Origin: Homalodisca vitripennis
Lineage: Eukaryota; Arthropoda; Insecta; Hemiptera; Cicadellidae
Assembly: GCF_021130785.1 (NCBI RefSeq)
Contig: NC_060213.1
Location: 114,840,501 to 114,904,500, forward strand
Direction of reading: 5' to 3'
Length of the DNA stretch: 64,000 bases
In this document: positions 46,033-58,670 of the stretch, in pieces
Position numbering within the stretch: the first letter of the stretch is position 1
Layout of the letters: the number at the start of each line of letters is the position of its first letter
Program-made: the position numbers and the translations under genes
The notes under the pieces: generated by a model
The model's database searches: none
Told to the model about the DNA's origin: nothing
What the model saw: only the letters and a program-made list of their open reading frames with translations

Positions 46033-47514
46033 AGAAAATTACAAAAAAATTGCACAGTTTGACAGTTCATCTAACAACTTGCGGGAATACAATAGGCTAT
46101 ATCTTTATCACATAGGACAGATAGTAAATTATTAGAACGTAAATTAAACTATAGTCTTGGAAATGTATGTTAAAGAATCAAAAAGACTCATTGACTTGAT
46201 ATTGCTGTAACTACAGTAGAACTAAGGAATATTTAGTTAAAAATTAAGTTTACACTTTCTTTTTCGACTAAGGTTTATAACGAGGCATACGTTCATGACT
46301 CGCAAAATTCAATAAATTTTTATTCGTTTGCCACTGATCACATTTGTAAGCACAATAATGGAATTGAATAATAACCGAAGTACAACACAGAGTCTATCTT
46401 GTATACAATTTATAGTGGTGGAATATATTATTCTCTTTTTGTACCAAAATGATTTTTTTACCTTTGGAAATTCGCTTTATATAGGATAATTGGTAAATAA
46501 GCTATTTTACTTACATAATAAAACACATTTCAAAAACAACAGTATAAATACAACCTTACTGAAACGAAAAAGCTTACGATTCAGATGCTGAGCTATATTC
46601 AACAAGACAGCATTATCCTGTAATTGAGCTGACACTAAAGACTCACCACAGGACTCCAAGGTTGCAATAGTCATGTGTATGGAAGACAGGGGATTTGTAG
46701 GGATCGCACTAAGAACATGCTAGCTCTGCATTACACAACCTTGACATTCTATACTAACCAACTTGTATTGTGTTTGTAATTGATTCCATCCTCAACGTTT
46801 GGGATATTTTCTTCACAAACACCGGTCTGATGGTTTTGTAATCATTACACATTACAGACAATATCATTACGTCGATTTGTCCTGTGTTGCAATCTGAGGC
46901 AATTAAGTGCGTTATCCCTTTTAATATAAATTTCCAAAAATGGTACTCATTGAATTTAATTTATTATAAACATTGATTAATTCCTTATGTTTCATTGAAA
47001 GATAAATTTAATTTCAATCTGTTGTAATGTCGTCAAAGTTTGATTCTTTATAGTGTTATTCAGTTATTTATCAATCCAATACACAGTATATAATGTAGAA
47101 TATGGTGTTAATGACGTTAAACTTGAATTTAATCTCTTCAAAATTAATGTAGTTAAATATGAACCCATACAGAAGTAGAGTTAGCTGGATAAGGAACAAT
47201 TCAAATATGATTTTTTAGGTCCCAGCAGCGCTCATTAGATTAAGTGTTGATTTAGTGTAAGATAAGCAACTATTCAGTGTCACCTACCGACGTCCCTATA
47301 TCTTATAGATATTCTAATGAAGTACAAAAGCTTACTGAACGTAATATTACATTAAATCTTCTCCGTATAAACAATTTTCTCCCAGTCTATCACTTGGATA
47401 TGATACATTTATGTATAACTTGGCCTGCAACCTTGGACTGGTTATTGTTCTCTAAAAATCACCTAAAGGGAATTCAAATGTAACTACTATCTGGAAATAG
47501 CGTATCAGTGTCTA
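46033..47514. other. AT-rich stretch, no gene seen
   Basis: No gene is supported. No copy or inverted copy of sequence from the left edge of the viral element is visible here, so the element's right end cannot be placed. Confidence 0.45.
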
Positions 47515-48400
47515 AAGCTAATCAAACCTCGTATTCCAACATCTAAAAATCAATCAGTTCAAAAATCCCAATGGTCAACAAGTAAATCAACTCTCATGTG
47601 AATGTTTAAAAGTAAATCCCATCAAGAACACCAATGGTCAACAGCTAATCGTAACTCGCAACCTAATGATTACCCGTCAAGTTGATGAAGAATCTCAATG
47701 GTCAACAGTCAATCGGAACCCGTATATCAATGTTTAACATTAAATCGGAACTCAAATTCCAGTGTTTAAAATTCAATCGGAACTCAAATTCCAACGTTTA
47801 ATAGTCAATCGGAACTCAAATTCCAATGTTTTACAGTCAATCCGATCAATAATCACAATGGTCAACAGTTATATGTAACTCGTATCCCAATGTTAATCCA
47901 GTCATGAATTTCAATGGTTAACAGTCGATCGGAATGTGTATCCCAATATGTAACGGTCAATTAAATCAATAATCCCTAAAGTCAATAATTAATCGGAACT
48001 CAAATACCAATATTCAACAGTCAATCACAACTCGTATCCCAATATTGTACTGTGAATCGGATCTAGAACCCTAATGATCACCATTCAAATGGTACTCGTA
48101 TACCAATGTTTAAACGTCCATCCCATCAAGATATACAATAGTAAATCATCAATTGGGTCTCGTTCCCAGTGTTTGACAATCAACCCGATCACGAATCTCA
48201 ATGTTTATCAAACAATTCAAAAACGTAAAACAATATTTAACCCCTGATGTGATCGTCTTCCATTTAAAAAATGTAAATGAATATTTAACACTCAGCCCAA
48301 ACAAATATACCACTGTTTAACAATTAATCTGACCACATACCCAAATGATTAACAGTTAATCCCATCACGTAAAAACAATGTCTTACATTCAATAAAATAT
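47515..48400 (+). repeat. Diverged minisatellite array, about 32 bp unit with alternating subtypes
   Basis: About 0.9 kb is built from units near CCAATGTTTAACAGTCAATC and GGAACTCGTAT. Two subtypes recur: one with GGAACTCGTATCCCAATGTTTA and one with (CGATCA)(A/C)GAATCTCAATGGTCAACAG, so the higher-order unit is about 64 bases. The middle (47690-47860) is best preserved, for example CAATCGGAACTCAAATTCCA three times. The edges fade gradually. No open frame of note crosses it. Confidence 0.85.
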
Positions 48401-49602
48401 TATTTTATTACAACTAAACACAATCCAGATAATGTGTTTAATGACACTGGATCAGCTATTTCTTGATATAAAATTATGTTATATTCGCTTAGGATTATCT
48501 AAAAGCTATGGTTATAGGATATAAGAGTACCTAATTTTTTGTAATTGTCATATTCTCAGAATTAGTTTAAGTGGCTGTCACCACCACTGTTAACTTTTTC
48601 ACAATTTGTCCACGGTTTCATAGGAAATGACACTCATTGTAAACTACCAAATCTTTTGCTTGACACGGTGAAGTAAAGTACAATACGGAAGAGCTTAAAA
48701 TTAGTGTTCCTTGCTACAACTGGCCTCATAACACGTAAGAGGCTTGGTGTTCACTTTGGCTTAAATACATTCACGCATGGTACTTGCCAACACACCTAGT
48801 CCGTAAGAGACTTTTGTAAGAGGGAATTCTTTTTTTCGGAACGTCAGTCACTTCATACATTTCTGTATTAACTTTTCTTCCTAAGATAATACATCTTAGA
48901 ATCTTCCTAGATTTTGAGTGTCCGCATTTAGCCAATTTTGTCCATACTGATAATTACTGGTGTCATTTCAAACATAATCACAAAGCTCGTGAACGTTTCT
49001 TTTAACGAATTTGCGTTCCTATCGTAATAATTGTCTTGATTTAAGATTGGGTTAAAAAATTTAATTATCTTGTTTGCAGTTTTATTTTACTATAATAAGC
49101 GGTTTTTCCAATTGTGTACTATTTTATTTGACATAATATTCGTAATAGTGGTCGTTTTTAGGTTATGATATATTGTTTTAGTTACTTATTATGAGTTCAA
49201 TTAATTAAAGAATTAAGATTTACTAACATTTTATATTTAGCGTAAATTTGTCACGATCCTTTTTGTATTTGAGCTGTCGGGGCCGACATTTTTAAATTTA
49301 ACGGGAGTACGACGGGAGTGTAAATGTAGATTTAACTAAGTTGCTAAATAAATATTCTGTAAATAGTTTTCAAGGATATGGTCAGTTAATATTAGGACAA
49401 TTACTAGTTTTCTATCAAATAAGCCTTAAGACCTACGTTACAAAAGATTAATTAATAAAAGATGAATATGTTGGTATACTAAAGATGCTCTACAGTTATG
49501 GACTTTCCAAACAACTAATTAACTATGGCGGTTCAAGACCTAAAACTCTAGTATAAACAACTAACTGTCCAAATTAAAAAGAAAAATGTACTCAGCTGCA
49601 GT
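48401..49602. other. AT-rich stretch, no gene seen
   Basis: No gene or known repeat is visible. The segments near 48590-48840 and 49255-49320 are less AT-rich but unassigned. Confidence 0.5.
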
Positions 49603-49763
49603 TCCCTACTTCAGTAGGCAGCAATAAATTCTCCAACTGTAAACAAAGCTCTATGATAAATCGCGTGCTTTGTTGCGCGAAAAGGAATTTCAGTTCTCTC
49701 AATTCCAGCCTGTTAGTGCTTTGACAGATCTGCTGTCAGAGACGAAGTGAACGAAGTTTCCGG
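49603..49763 (+). repeat. Dispersed repeat family R3, copy 1
   Basis: It matches 62428-62586 in the same orientation, with blocks GCAATAA(A/G)TTCTCC, TTCTCTCAA(T/C)TCCAGCC and GATCTGCTG(T/C)CAGA, then ACGAAGTGA. It is a diverged dispersed repeat without coding potential. Confidence 0.75.
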
Positions 49764-50020
49764 AATCCACTATGCAATAAACAAACATTTATCAGTACCC
49801 GATACCTTTAAATAAGTAATGTTTTACCAACTGAAGGCTAATAAGTACAGGACAATTAAAATACTCCAACACAAGGTAAGAGCGTTTGTATATAAACACT
49901 CTTCGCTGAGGCTGCTTGAAAAACTTAAAACCAATATCTCATTTCATACTTGCGATGACCTTAGGACAGACATGCAGACAACAAATGAAGACGTTCATGC
50001 AGGATAGAAATGTTTACAAT
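49764..50020. other. Short stretch with no supported gene
   Basis: A 62-codon plus frame (49819-50007) is charged but has no recognised motif. It is not called. Confidence 0.4.
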
Positions 50021-50057
50021 CCCCCCCCCCCCTCACAGACAACCCCCCCCCTCACAG
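50021..50057. repeat. Poly-C tracts in a two-unit repeat
   Basis: C12 at 50021-50032 and C9 at 50043-50051 are each followed by TCACAG. The two units look like a local duplication with length-variable C runs. Confidence 0.9.
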
Positions 50058-52149
50058 GGTAGATAAAAGAGATATACCGTAAGCCATTCGAGTAAGAGCA
50101 TTCAATAGTGATGAGATTACATAGTGAGACATGCGCCCTCATAGCATTCATTTTTGTCCATGTATAAATGAACTTCCACAGAAAATGAAAAGTTGACACT
50201 TAAAATGTGATTTTCTTACTTCATTATTACTAAGGTTTCTATCACTTTACTCTGTCAATAAAAAATAGGGTTTGCAAGAACTTGTATTTTGCCTAATTCT
50301 ATTGAATATATGGGTTTGAAACTGCATTTACCGGTTCGTTTTACGATTTGGAGACGTAAGATGGCAGTTTACTACGAGAGCCTTATTTGTGTAAGAATTT
50401 CTTCGACGTAGTTTGAAATACGTGGACATGACCCGGCCGCGAATGCCTCAGGCTACATTATACTTTCTTGATATCAACTATGTACATTCATGGATTTTGT
50501 AAAGCTACAAAGCATAAATTATTTGACATGTAAAAATTAAAATTTTTACGGAAAATACACAATGTCCGTTACTTAAATTATAAAACTAGCATAATCTCAT
50601 ATTTGCATACTGTTCATATGTACGACATATTACTATATTAGGTTATAAACATGTTAATTTTATACAGTATTTAATATTCCGTGTGCTTATTGCCAATATC
50701 ACAGATATTACTAAGCTAGTTTCATGGAAATTTTCCGAATGCATAGAGTAATTTTGCCTTGAAAAAAAAGGATTGCGTGGTACGATAAATCTTTTTATTT
50801 TAGGGGAAAAAGCGTTTTCCTTGTATATTCACTCTAGGTGTAGAAATTATTATAAGATAATAAAGAAATATCATGATTATTATGCGTGTTAGTTTGGCAC
50901 GAGGGACAGTACGGAAGAAGAATTATATTCAGGGGAACTTGTAAATTACCTACAATAATGTCTAGGTATTAAGCAGGCATTATCAACCTTTTTGGTTCAA
51001 TTTCAAAACAAATAACCGAATCCAGCTTTAAAAATGCAATTAATAGTCGTTAGTTAATCAATGAGTGGGGTGCTGACAAATTAAGCGTTACAATCTGACA
51101 ATTGCTCTGTGCTGTTGATTGTTACTGAAATCCAGGCTGTAATCAACGTCAATCTATAAACAGTTTAGTTGTTTTATGAATCACAATTATGTTTTCTCAC
51201 TATATTGCATTGCGTTCTTATTGAATTGTTTAAATAGATTTTGTGCATCCAAACGCTTTTGCACCATTCGATTAAAACTCAAAATCATTTAAAACATAAA
51301 AAATTTTAAACTTTAGGGAAGCATTAAAATTTTTTTTCTGCCAGTCTTATGTTACTTTATATGGCTTTCATGCATGCTTTCAATTGTCAGTTATAACGAC
51401 AGCAATTGTCTTTATAACAATTTTATGTTCATTGTAAGTTTAAAGAACATTGTGGATGTTATATTACCAGTAAAATAAACAATTTTGCTTTTAAAAACCA
51501 ATTTCTATTAACAGTTTAAAAGGGAAAAAGCGGATACTTAATAACAAAAAAATTTAATTTCTTTTAATAGGAAAAAATTATACTGCTGTGGTCCTATGTG
51601 CATATTTAAGAGAAATAATAAAGTACATAATAAGGAAGACATCCACGTACCTGATGTCCTTTTTCCTTTTCAATACTTATGAATAGCACTGATTTAAAAA
51701 TTACTTGTTACTATAAAAAACAGTAGAAATGTAATTTTTTGACGTAAACGAAGTTTTAAATGTTTTAGTGATTAGTCGTTTTGAAAATAAATAAGCAAAT
51801 GTAACTATTAACTTTAAAAAAATAATTGATGTAAACGTTATATTACTGTTACTATAATATATACTTCACATATTGTAATTTGACTTATATTGCTTAAAAC
51901 TATGTTATATTTGCAAAACAATTTAATACTTTGAACACAGGAGTTCATTTTCTTTATTTTGCTTTTGTTACCAAAATGGAGAAAATGTTAGTTTTTAATC
52001 AGTTGTTTTATATTAATGTCAAAATAAATTAATACATTTATAAATTACTGATTAAAAAATACCAGCTAGCTTGTTACACGCAATTGTGTGCCAAGGAGAG
52101 GTAGTTTCATCATGAATCTGTCAATACAAATGTCAAACTATTATTTGTA
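50058..52149. other. AT-rich stretch, no gene seen
   Basis: Nothing supportable is visible in 2 kb. Confidence 0.5.
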
Positions 52150-52345
52150 AAGAGATAACGCCATGTGATTCTACACTCAGGGACCAATCAGCGTCAAGTG
52201 AGACCTCGTTAGTGTTACCATTGCTCGTTATCGCGGGGAGATCAACTCAAGTTTGCTACTTTTGTTGGCAACTTTGTTACCCTAATACAACAGTGTTCGA
52301 AACAAGCACTTGTCAATGAATCCATTATAAAGCGGCTGTTCTGAT
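52150..52345 (-). repeat. Dispersed repeat family R1, copy 2
   Basis: This is the reverse complement of 996-1195. The block TCAGGGACCAATCAGCGTCA and the end GGCTGTTCTGATT are shared with the first copy. The family is unidentified. Confidence 0.75.
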
Positions 52346-53014
52346 TGGAGTCTTTGATGTTCTGGATTGAAAGTTTATATTTTAAGTGCAACCCATATGT
52401 TCTAAATCCACACTTTGTTATATGTAATAATATTTTTTGTTCGTACCGTTTTAATGAGATAAAATGCTACTCGAAATTTTCTGTATCATTGTAATATGAT
52501 TTAAAAATATAGAATATAAGGATACAAGATACGTCTCTCACTTAAATGTTAGAAATCTTTCATTAATTAATTCTTATAAAAGCTGAAACCCAGCCATTAA
52601 ACATAATTATTAAGGATCATAAGGTTCAGTTTTATGAAAACACCCAATAAAATAGGTAATGATATCATTGGAAAAGTGAGGATAATAAGTAAATATATTC
52701 AAATTAGCAGACGAACGTAAGTTTTTCTGGTATAATTGGAAAATTTCTTTTAGTTTTCGGAAATGTTTTGCAAGAAATAATATCTATGTACGGGTTTTCT
52801 GTATATTGATATACAGACATAAAATATAGAAATTTTAACTACATATAGAGTATTATTCTTCATATATTAACTATTAAAATAGTTGTTTCTTTATTCCTAT
52901 ATAATTTAGAATATATTTTTAGTAGATTGTAAATATAGTCATTTATTATTTTTACATTTTATTATCACGTCTCGAGTACATATAGCTTTTTAACCGTCTA
53001 AGAAAATATATTAA

Positions 53015-53026
53015 GGGGGGAGTTCA
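53015..53026 (+). repeat. Left terminal inverted repeat of the Kolobok-like element
   Basis: GGGGGGAGTTCA pairs with the right end (56094-56105). The match continues imperfectly for a few more bases. Confidence 0.85.
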
Positions 53027-53129
53027 TGAAAAAGGACATTTTGTTTATTTGTTATTATTATGTTTTCAAACCCTTTTAATTGGATAGAGGACAGTTTAAG
53101 AAAGAAATTGTATTTTTTAAACCTTGAAA

Positions 53130-53160
53130 ATTCTCCCCCCCCCCTCCAGGGGGGAGGGTT
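53130..53160. repeat. Internal C10/G6 palindrome near the transposon's left end
   Basis: CTC10TCC is followed by AGGGGGGAGGG, a strong inverted repeat about 115 bases inside the left terminus. It echoes the GGGGGGAG terminal sequence. It may be a sub-terminal transposase site, or a scar of a nested end. Confidence 0.7.
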
Positions 53161-53265
53161 TTTGCCGAATTTTAGCTGTTTAGTAAAATTACTAAGGCTC
53201 AAAAACTAATAAACATTTTCAGCTATTTTTTTTTATTTTGTCATGAATACTGGTCTTTAAAATGT

Positions 53266-53412
53266 GGAGTATGGGTTTGTACTTAGTATTAAAATTAGGT
53301 AGAGAAAACTTTTTTTTCAAACTAAGAAATAAATAAACCAACTTTTTTAGTTAAAAAATGATTTTTAAACACTTCTCATTATTTTAACAGCAAATCCATA
53401 CTCCACTTTGTA
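53266..53412. repeat. Sub-terminal inverted repeat pair
   Basis: TGTGGAGTATGGGTTTG (from about 53267) and its near reverse complement CAAATCCATACTCCACTTT (53394-53412) face each other within the transposon's non-coding left part. The arms are separated by about 110 bases. Confidence 0.75.
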
Positions 53413-53576
53413 GACAATTTAATTATGAACAAAATAAAAAAAAATTAGGGCTCTATCTCTTTTACAACCTGAGTTATTCAAATGTTTGTTATATAAAAAC
53501 AAACTTTCGGAAAACGTAAAAAAACTAAAAATAATAAGGAAAAAATAGACTAGTTGATAAATAGGCCTACCTTTTA

Positions 53577-55517
53577 TTAAAATTCTCCAGCACCATACAT
53601 TATGCCCTCTAGCTCCTTCCTCTTTTCCTCTTCTTGCAGATTTTTCATTCTCAAATAGTTCCTTCTTCGTTTGACTCTCTCCGACTTCGCTTGATGGATT
53701 TTAAGTTTTCGACGTCGATCTCGCACTCTTGCAATCATGATGCTTTTTTTCCAGGTGAAATTTTGTTCTTTTGAAGAATGTTGATAGCTGAGGCATTTCC
53801 AAAGTTAAATTCACTCACACCCTCAGCTACAGCAGCTTCAACTATCCTTCTTGATACACTTCTCGCTTTGTCACATTTCCGCCAAATGAAGCTATGTAAG
53901 CTTTCATTGGCATTCTGAGTTTGACCTTTGAGACATCTTTCTAACAGGCTAGTTTCTGTGAGTCTCTTATATATTGGAGCAATATGTTTGGGAACAGTTT
54001 GATTGAGAGGTGTTTTTATGTTGTCACTATGGCTTCCAGGAATTTCATTATTAGCAATCGCACGGTTGTAAAAACACCATGAATTTGTATCGGTTGGACA
54101 CTTGGTATGACTAGGTTTTTTCATCGGTCGATGTGCAGTGGTGAAGAGTAGCTAAGATAGAGTTTCTAACAGTGGGTGCATCTTTGTTGATACTACTAAA
54201 TACAGCATTGTGGTAATACCTGGTAAGCTTTTTGATGGTTGAGTCCTTTAGACTGCCATGGGATTTTCCTCCAAGAGTGATTTTTTGAGCTATGCACACT
54301 TTTACTTGGTTGCGGAGAGCAGTGCCCAGTCTTTTAGAAACGTGATTTATACACTCCTCTTTTTTTAAAACATCTTCTCCATAGATGTTGAGGTCTTTTA
54401 AATGAGTGAACACCTTTGAATCTCCATCGCTCACTAATGTTGTGTAGCGAAATTTGTAGCTTAGTGAGCGTTTCCAAAGAATTTCAGCGGCGGCGACTTC
54501 CATACCTGGAGAGGATCCTTCATAATTCTTATCGCAATCTATAGCATGGCCTGCATACCAAATGTCAAACTCTGGGCTTCCTCTCCCCAAATCATGTTCT
54601 GCTGAGGCACAGTTGCGACAAAATTTCGAGAGAACGCAATAGTCAATTACTAGTCCCGTATCTATATGAATAATAGAGCCTACTCCATAGTTTGACGTAA
54701 ACCCCCCTTTGTGCCACGATCCATCGAAACTGACCGCTAAGTCTATGGCACTATTAGCTTCTAAGGCGCTGTTTTCTTTTTGACAATGTTCACGCACACG
54801 TGCTCGTGCTTTTGAAAGACTAGCAATACCGGCCATTTTTGTGGATTTGTTTACGCTTTTCATACACTTGCTATAATATCCCTTGCTCATAATGTTCATG
54901 TTCATTACTAAAGCAAACTGCTCTATAGCGGCATATCCCTTGCTTATAGTACTAAAAGCTTTAGCAACTCTTTTGTTTATGTCGTACTCAGTTTCGGATT
55001 CTATTTGCCTTGAACTAGACATGGACATTATGTTTCCGGGCACACAATCACTACATTCCACAGAAAGCTGAGCGTTAAACCCTACTCTATTTGTAATAGA
55101 TAGCTTCAGGCTTGACCTAAAACAATCGGGGCATAACAAATTTGTCACCAAATTGTTCAGAACACTTTTGTCCACGAACAAATATTCAGGCGCAGCGTCT
55201 AAATCTTGTAGGCCTACCTGGATGTCACTGTCTATTAGGTCCTTTTTTCTGACGTTCGTGTACAAATCATCTATATTCATTGGTTCTGGTACATTAGGTT
55301 AAGTATACATACTTGGTCCAGGTATTAGACTTATTTGCTCTATGTTAGGAATAGGCTCAGGCATATTTGGACTGCCTATTGAACTAGTGCCACTTAGAAT
55401 ATCCCCACTCAGGATTTCATTTTTTGATTCTAGATTTTTGTCCAATTCCTATCTCTTTTGAATAGCTAACCTAGCTCTATCTTGTTTCACTTTTGAACTA
55501 TTTTTCATTCGAGGCAT
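53577..55517 (-). pseudogene. Mutator-like DDE transposase (Kolobok-type), broken
   Basis: Starts MPRMKNSSK at 55517. The main open part begins at 55280. It has paired C-x2-C knuckles (CPDC and CSDC) and then the DDE core: first Asp in LAVSFDGSWHKGG, second in TTLVSDGDSK, and Glu in QTQNANESLHSFIW. This is the arrangement of the Mutator-like transposase domain found in many arthropod proteins; it cuts and pastes the element. Breaks seen are two in-frame stops before 55280 (about 55451 and 55302), a one-base frame change in an A run near 54115, and another in an A run near 53740. After the last, a basic C-terminal tail (RDRRRKLKIHQAK) runs to TAA at 53577. The catalytic residues are all still encoded. 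Confidence 0.8.
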
Positions 55518-56093
55518 TTTCCAGCTGAACTAGCCTAGTTTGGCTACTCTACAATACTTACTAACCAATACACGAAACCAACACTTACTAGAACGAATGA
55601 AACTAAATAAGCAATAAATAAAACTGAATAATCACTAAATGTTATTGCAATACACAGATCACTGTAATGTTATTTATGAGAACTAATAACAAACTGTTTT
55701 GTAAATACAATCAGATGGTAGTATGAATCACTTGTTGATCTTGCAGAAGACACATCACAACTGTCTGCAGGCAGACTTGCAGAAATCATATCCCAAAGAT
55801 TCTATTAGTATAAATAATTTACAAAAGAATTATAGAATACATACTATAAGTCATGTACTCACCATAAATGCATGTCATCTAATAAATTGGGAGTTGCCTT
55901 CGCGAGACACTAGAGGTAACGCTCAAAGTAGCAAAATTTAGCGGTGTAGTGCCGCACTAATTATTTTTTTATGAGTAGAAAAAAAATGTTTTTGGTCATG
56001 TATTATACATCATCGTGTTCGTAAAACACGGAGAATAAGAAAAAAATAAATTTATAAAATGTCAAAAAAATTTGATTTTTAGTGTTTTTGCCG

Positions 56094-56105
56094 TGAACTC
56101 CCCCC
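56094..56105 (-). repeat. Right terminal inverted repeat of the Kolobok-like element
   Basis: TGAACTCCCCCC, the reverse complement of the left end, is followed directly by TTAA. Confidence 0.85.
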
Positions 56106-56109
56106 TTAA

Positions 56110-58670
56110 AGGTTTATTGTCTTTGGTGCGTAGTTTATGGCAGCAATCTACCTCATAGTTAGAAATGGGTGAATTCCCAACATCATTAGATAGGATTAAT
56201 ATGAATAATTGGTGTTATATTGTCATACTCCCAACACGATATTGAGGCTCTGTGTTTCTGATTTATTTTATATAGAATGGAGTAATATACAGTAACAAAG
56301 CATGGTCGTCAATTACTCATCCTTAAATTTAGGTATTTCCTGCTTTCGATAGAATTATATTTGTAATTTAAAATATCCATTGACAATAATAAACGCGAGG
56401 ATTGAATATTTCATTATTCATTTAGTACCACGTATGTAAAGTTAAAAAGGATAACTGCAAACTATTAGTTAAAGATCAAAAGTTTAGAGAGTAAATAATT
56501 TTTCAATTAATATACCCAGTACTGTGATAGTTAATATATAAATCCCTTGGCAGCCATTGAGAAGATTATGACTTAGATTTACCAGTTTATAATGCGTTGA
56601 GACTAATTCAAAGCTAAAATATTTCAAATGCCTTTGAAAATAACAATAAATGTTATACTAAAACTGGCAGGAACAGGAACAAACCTCTAGAAGTTAATAA
56701 AAGGGCGGAGGAGCTTTAAGTTTATTAGCTGAGGATTAATCATTCATCAAATTATATTACATATGTGCGATCGGTATAGCTTATTTATATCATTCTGTCA
56801 AGCTTTCCATATCCTTGTGCTCTATACTAAGTCAAATTTATTTTGCTTTTTGTTTGTTTCTAAGGACGTTCTTGTTGTTCTTGGATATTAGTATGTTTCT
56901 CAAGTACTTCTGAGTTCAATTGCATGTTTGTATTTGCAACTATTTACCGCTATATTTGCTTTTTATGATAAAGCTTCTATTGGCTCACTTGACTCTTCCA
57001 GACTACACAAATTTATAGAGAAACTTTCAGACGCAAGTTATTCAGTTCACAGAATCATAACAATCTGTCTCTTGTTCACAATGACTAAATTAATGTTACG
57101 TTGCGATTCGTGATCTAAACTATGTTCTATTGACATTACAGTTATAAAGTCTGAATTCAGCTCTCTGAAATTGTAAATGACTTCATTTCAAGTGGTTCAA
57201 GCTTTTCTTGTATTATTGTTATTCAATATCTCAAACATAAAATTTCTGTTTTGTTACACCGTGGCAATCTTTTGTGGTTGGATAAAAATGAAATTCTTAT
57301 ACTTATGTTACATGCATAACAGACATACCAAACACTCTACTATATCCGAGATATCAAAGAATAATATAAAACCCTTAATATTATTTGTCTTTAAAATATA
57401 GGAGTGAGTCAAAGAAAATAGTGTTCATTACAGATCGTTGCAATCTAAAACAAACTTGTACCATTGTGCTTTATGCTCCTTACATATTCTAAATCGTGTG
57501 GATTAACTTTGTGACAAAATCCAATTATAAACAATAACTAAGAACACTCTCAATAAAAATCAGTACTAGCTGTGAAACATAAAATGTTGTAAGTAAAACT
57601 TACATTCATATATTTTGCATACGACTGTTATTAAAATTTATAAATATTCCTGATACACAAGGAAGTAGGTAAATTGCATTTATTGTAACGATAAGAACGT
57701 TAGAATATGGAGGATGTTGGGCATGCAATATTGAAAAATCTCTATTATTAAAGAAACTATTTTATTACAAGTTATGAGTACACCTAATTATATGTCCCGT
57801 AACAGGTTCAATTAAACGTTTTCAAATGTCTAGCCACTTCATTATTGAAAGATATATCTGCAGAATATCGTACTTTAAAGATATTTTAAGTCTCCAGGCT
57901 AACAAAGGTGATATTGTGTCATACTACCCAGTAATGTGCTTCAAAATGCTCATAGCAATTAAATAGGTGAACATTATACATCATTTATGTTTACGTAGAA
58001 ATAGAGTTTCGTTCAAAATTGGATCTCTACAAAATAATTATTTCCTGGGATACCTTACTAAACAAAAACTCACTTTTTTGTATAAATTTAATCTAAAACC
58101 AGTGTTTAAATAATAATTTTTCACACGATGTCACCATAAAATCTTATTCTATATAATGGAATAATTAAGCTACACTGAATTTAAGACTTGTTTAAATCAG
58201 TTTTAATTATACTACACACACACATCATCGAACTCAGTACTCATGAAATAGAAATGAAGGTCCCTGCACAGTTTCAAGTCTATAGGTCATTTCCTTTTCG
58301 AGATATCGGATAGACATATCGGACCGATAATCAGTACAGACATTTAGCCACGAGTGGTAGACTTCTCTAATCCTTAGCAAATAATTATAAACGTATGTGT
58401 GCTAATGGAAATATTACCGTTGTTATACAATGAGAATATCTCTACGTTAAAACAATGATAATTATGAGGTTTCAATCTAAAAAAACCAGATGGAACAAAC
58501 AATAATAACAAAACTGACAAGAGCTGCAACTGTGAGCCAACCATTATAATACTAGGAATAACGTAGAATATCAGCATTCTATCATTTAACAGACATTTCA
58601 CAGCTTATTTTACCAAGTACACGTACAAAGTACGCTCAACAATAAAATAAGGACTCTTTACCGCATTTAA
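56110..58670. other. AT-rich stretch, no gene seen
   Basis: No gene is supported. Near 58255-58325, TCAAGTCTATAGGTCATTT and CGAGATATCGGATAGACAT resemble a widespread arthropod repeat with GAGATATC and AGACA motifs, but the boundaries are unclear. Confidence 0.45.

Larger units (their letters stand above)
53011..56109 (-). mobile_element. Kolobok-like DNA transposon, full length
   Basis: The element is bounded by TTAA at 53011-53014 and 56106-56109. Immediately inside, the ends are inverted repeats: GGGGGGAGTTCA on the left, and its reverse complement at the right end. TTAA target duplications with G-rich termini are the mark of Kolobok elements, and also of piggyBac. The single gene inside encodes a Mutator-like DDE protein rather than a piggyBac transposase, which favours Kolobok. 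Both ends are present but the transposase is broken, so the copy cannot move by itself. Confidence 0.8.

Noticed and set aside
35640..46160. Similar words (GGGACAGACAGTAAAT near 35655 and GGACAGATAGTAAAT near 46107) as element ends
   Set aside because: They are in direct rather than inverted orientation and the similarity stops after about 15 bases.
47515..48400. CRISPR-like array
   Set aside because: The units are diverged and tandem without unique spacers, no cas gene is present, and the context is eukaryotic.
53011..56109. piggyBac element because of TTAA sites
   Set aside because: The encoded protein has the Mutator-like DDE layout with paired zinc knuckles, not the piggyBac transposase.
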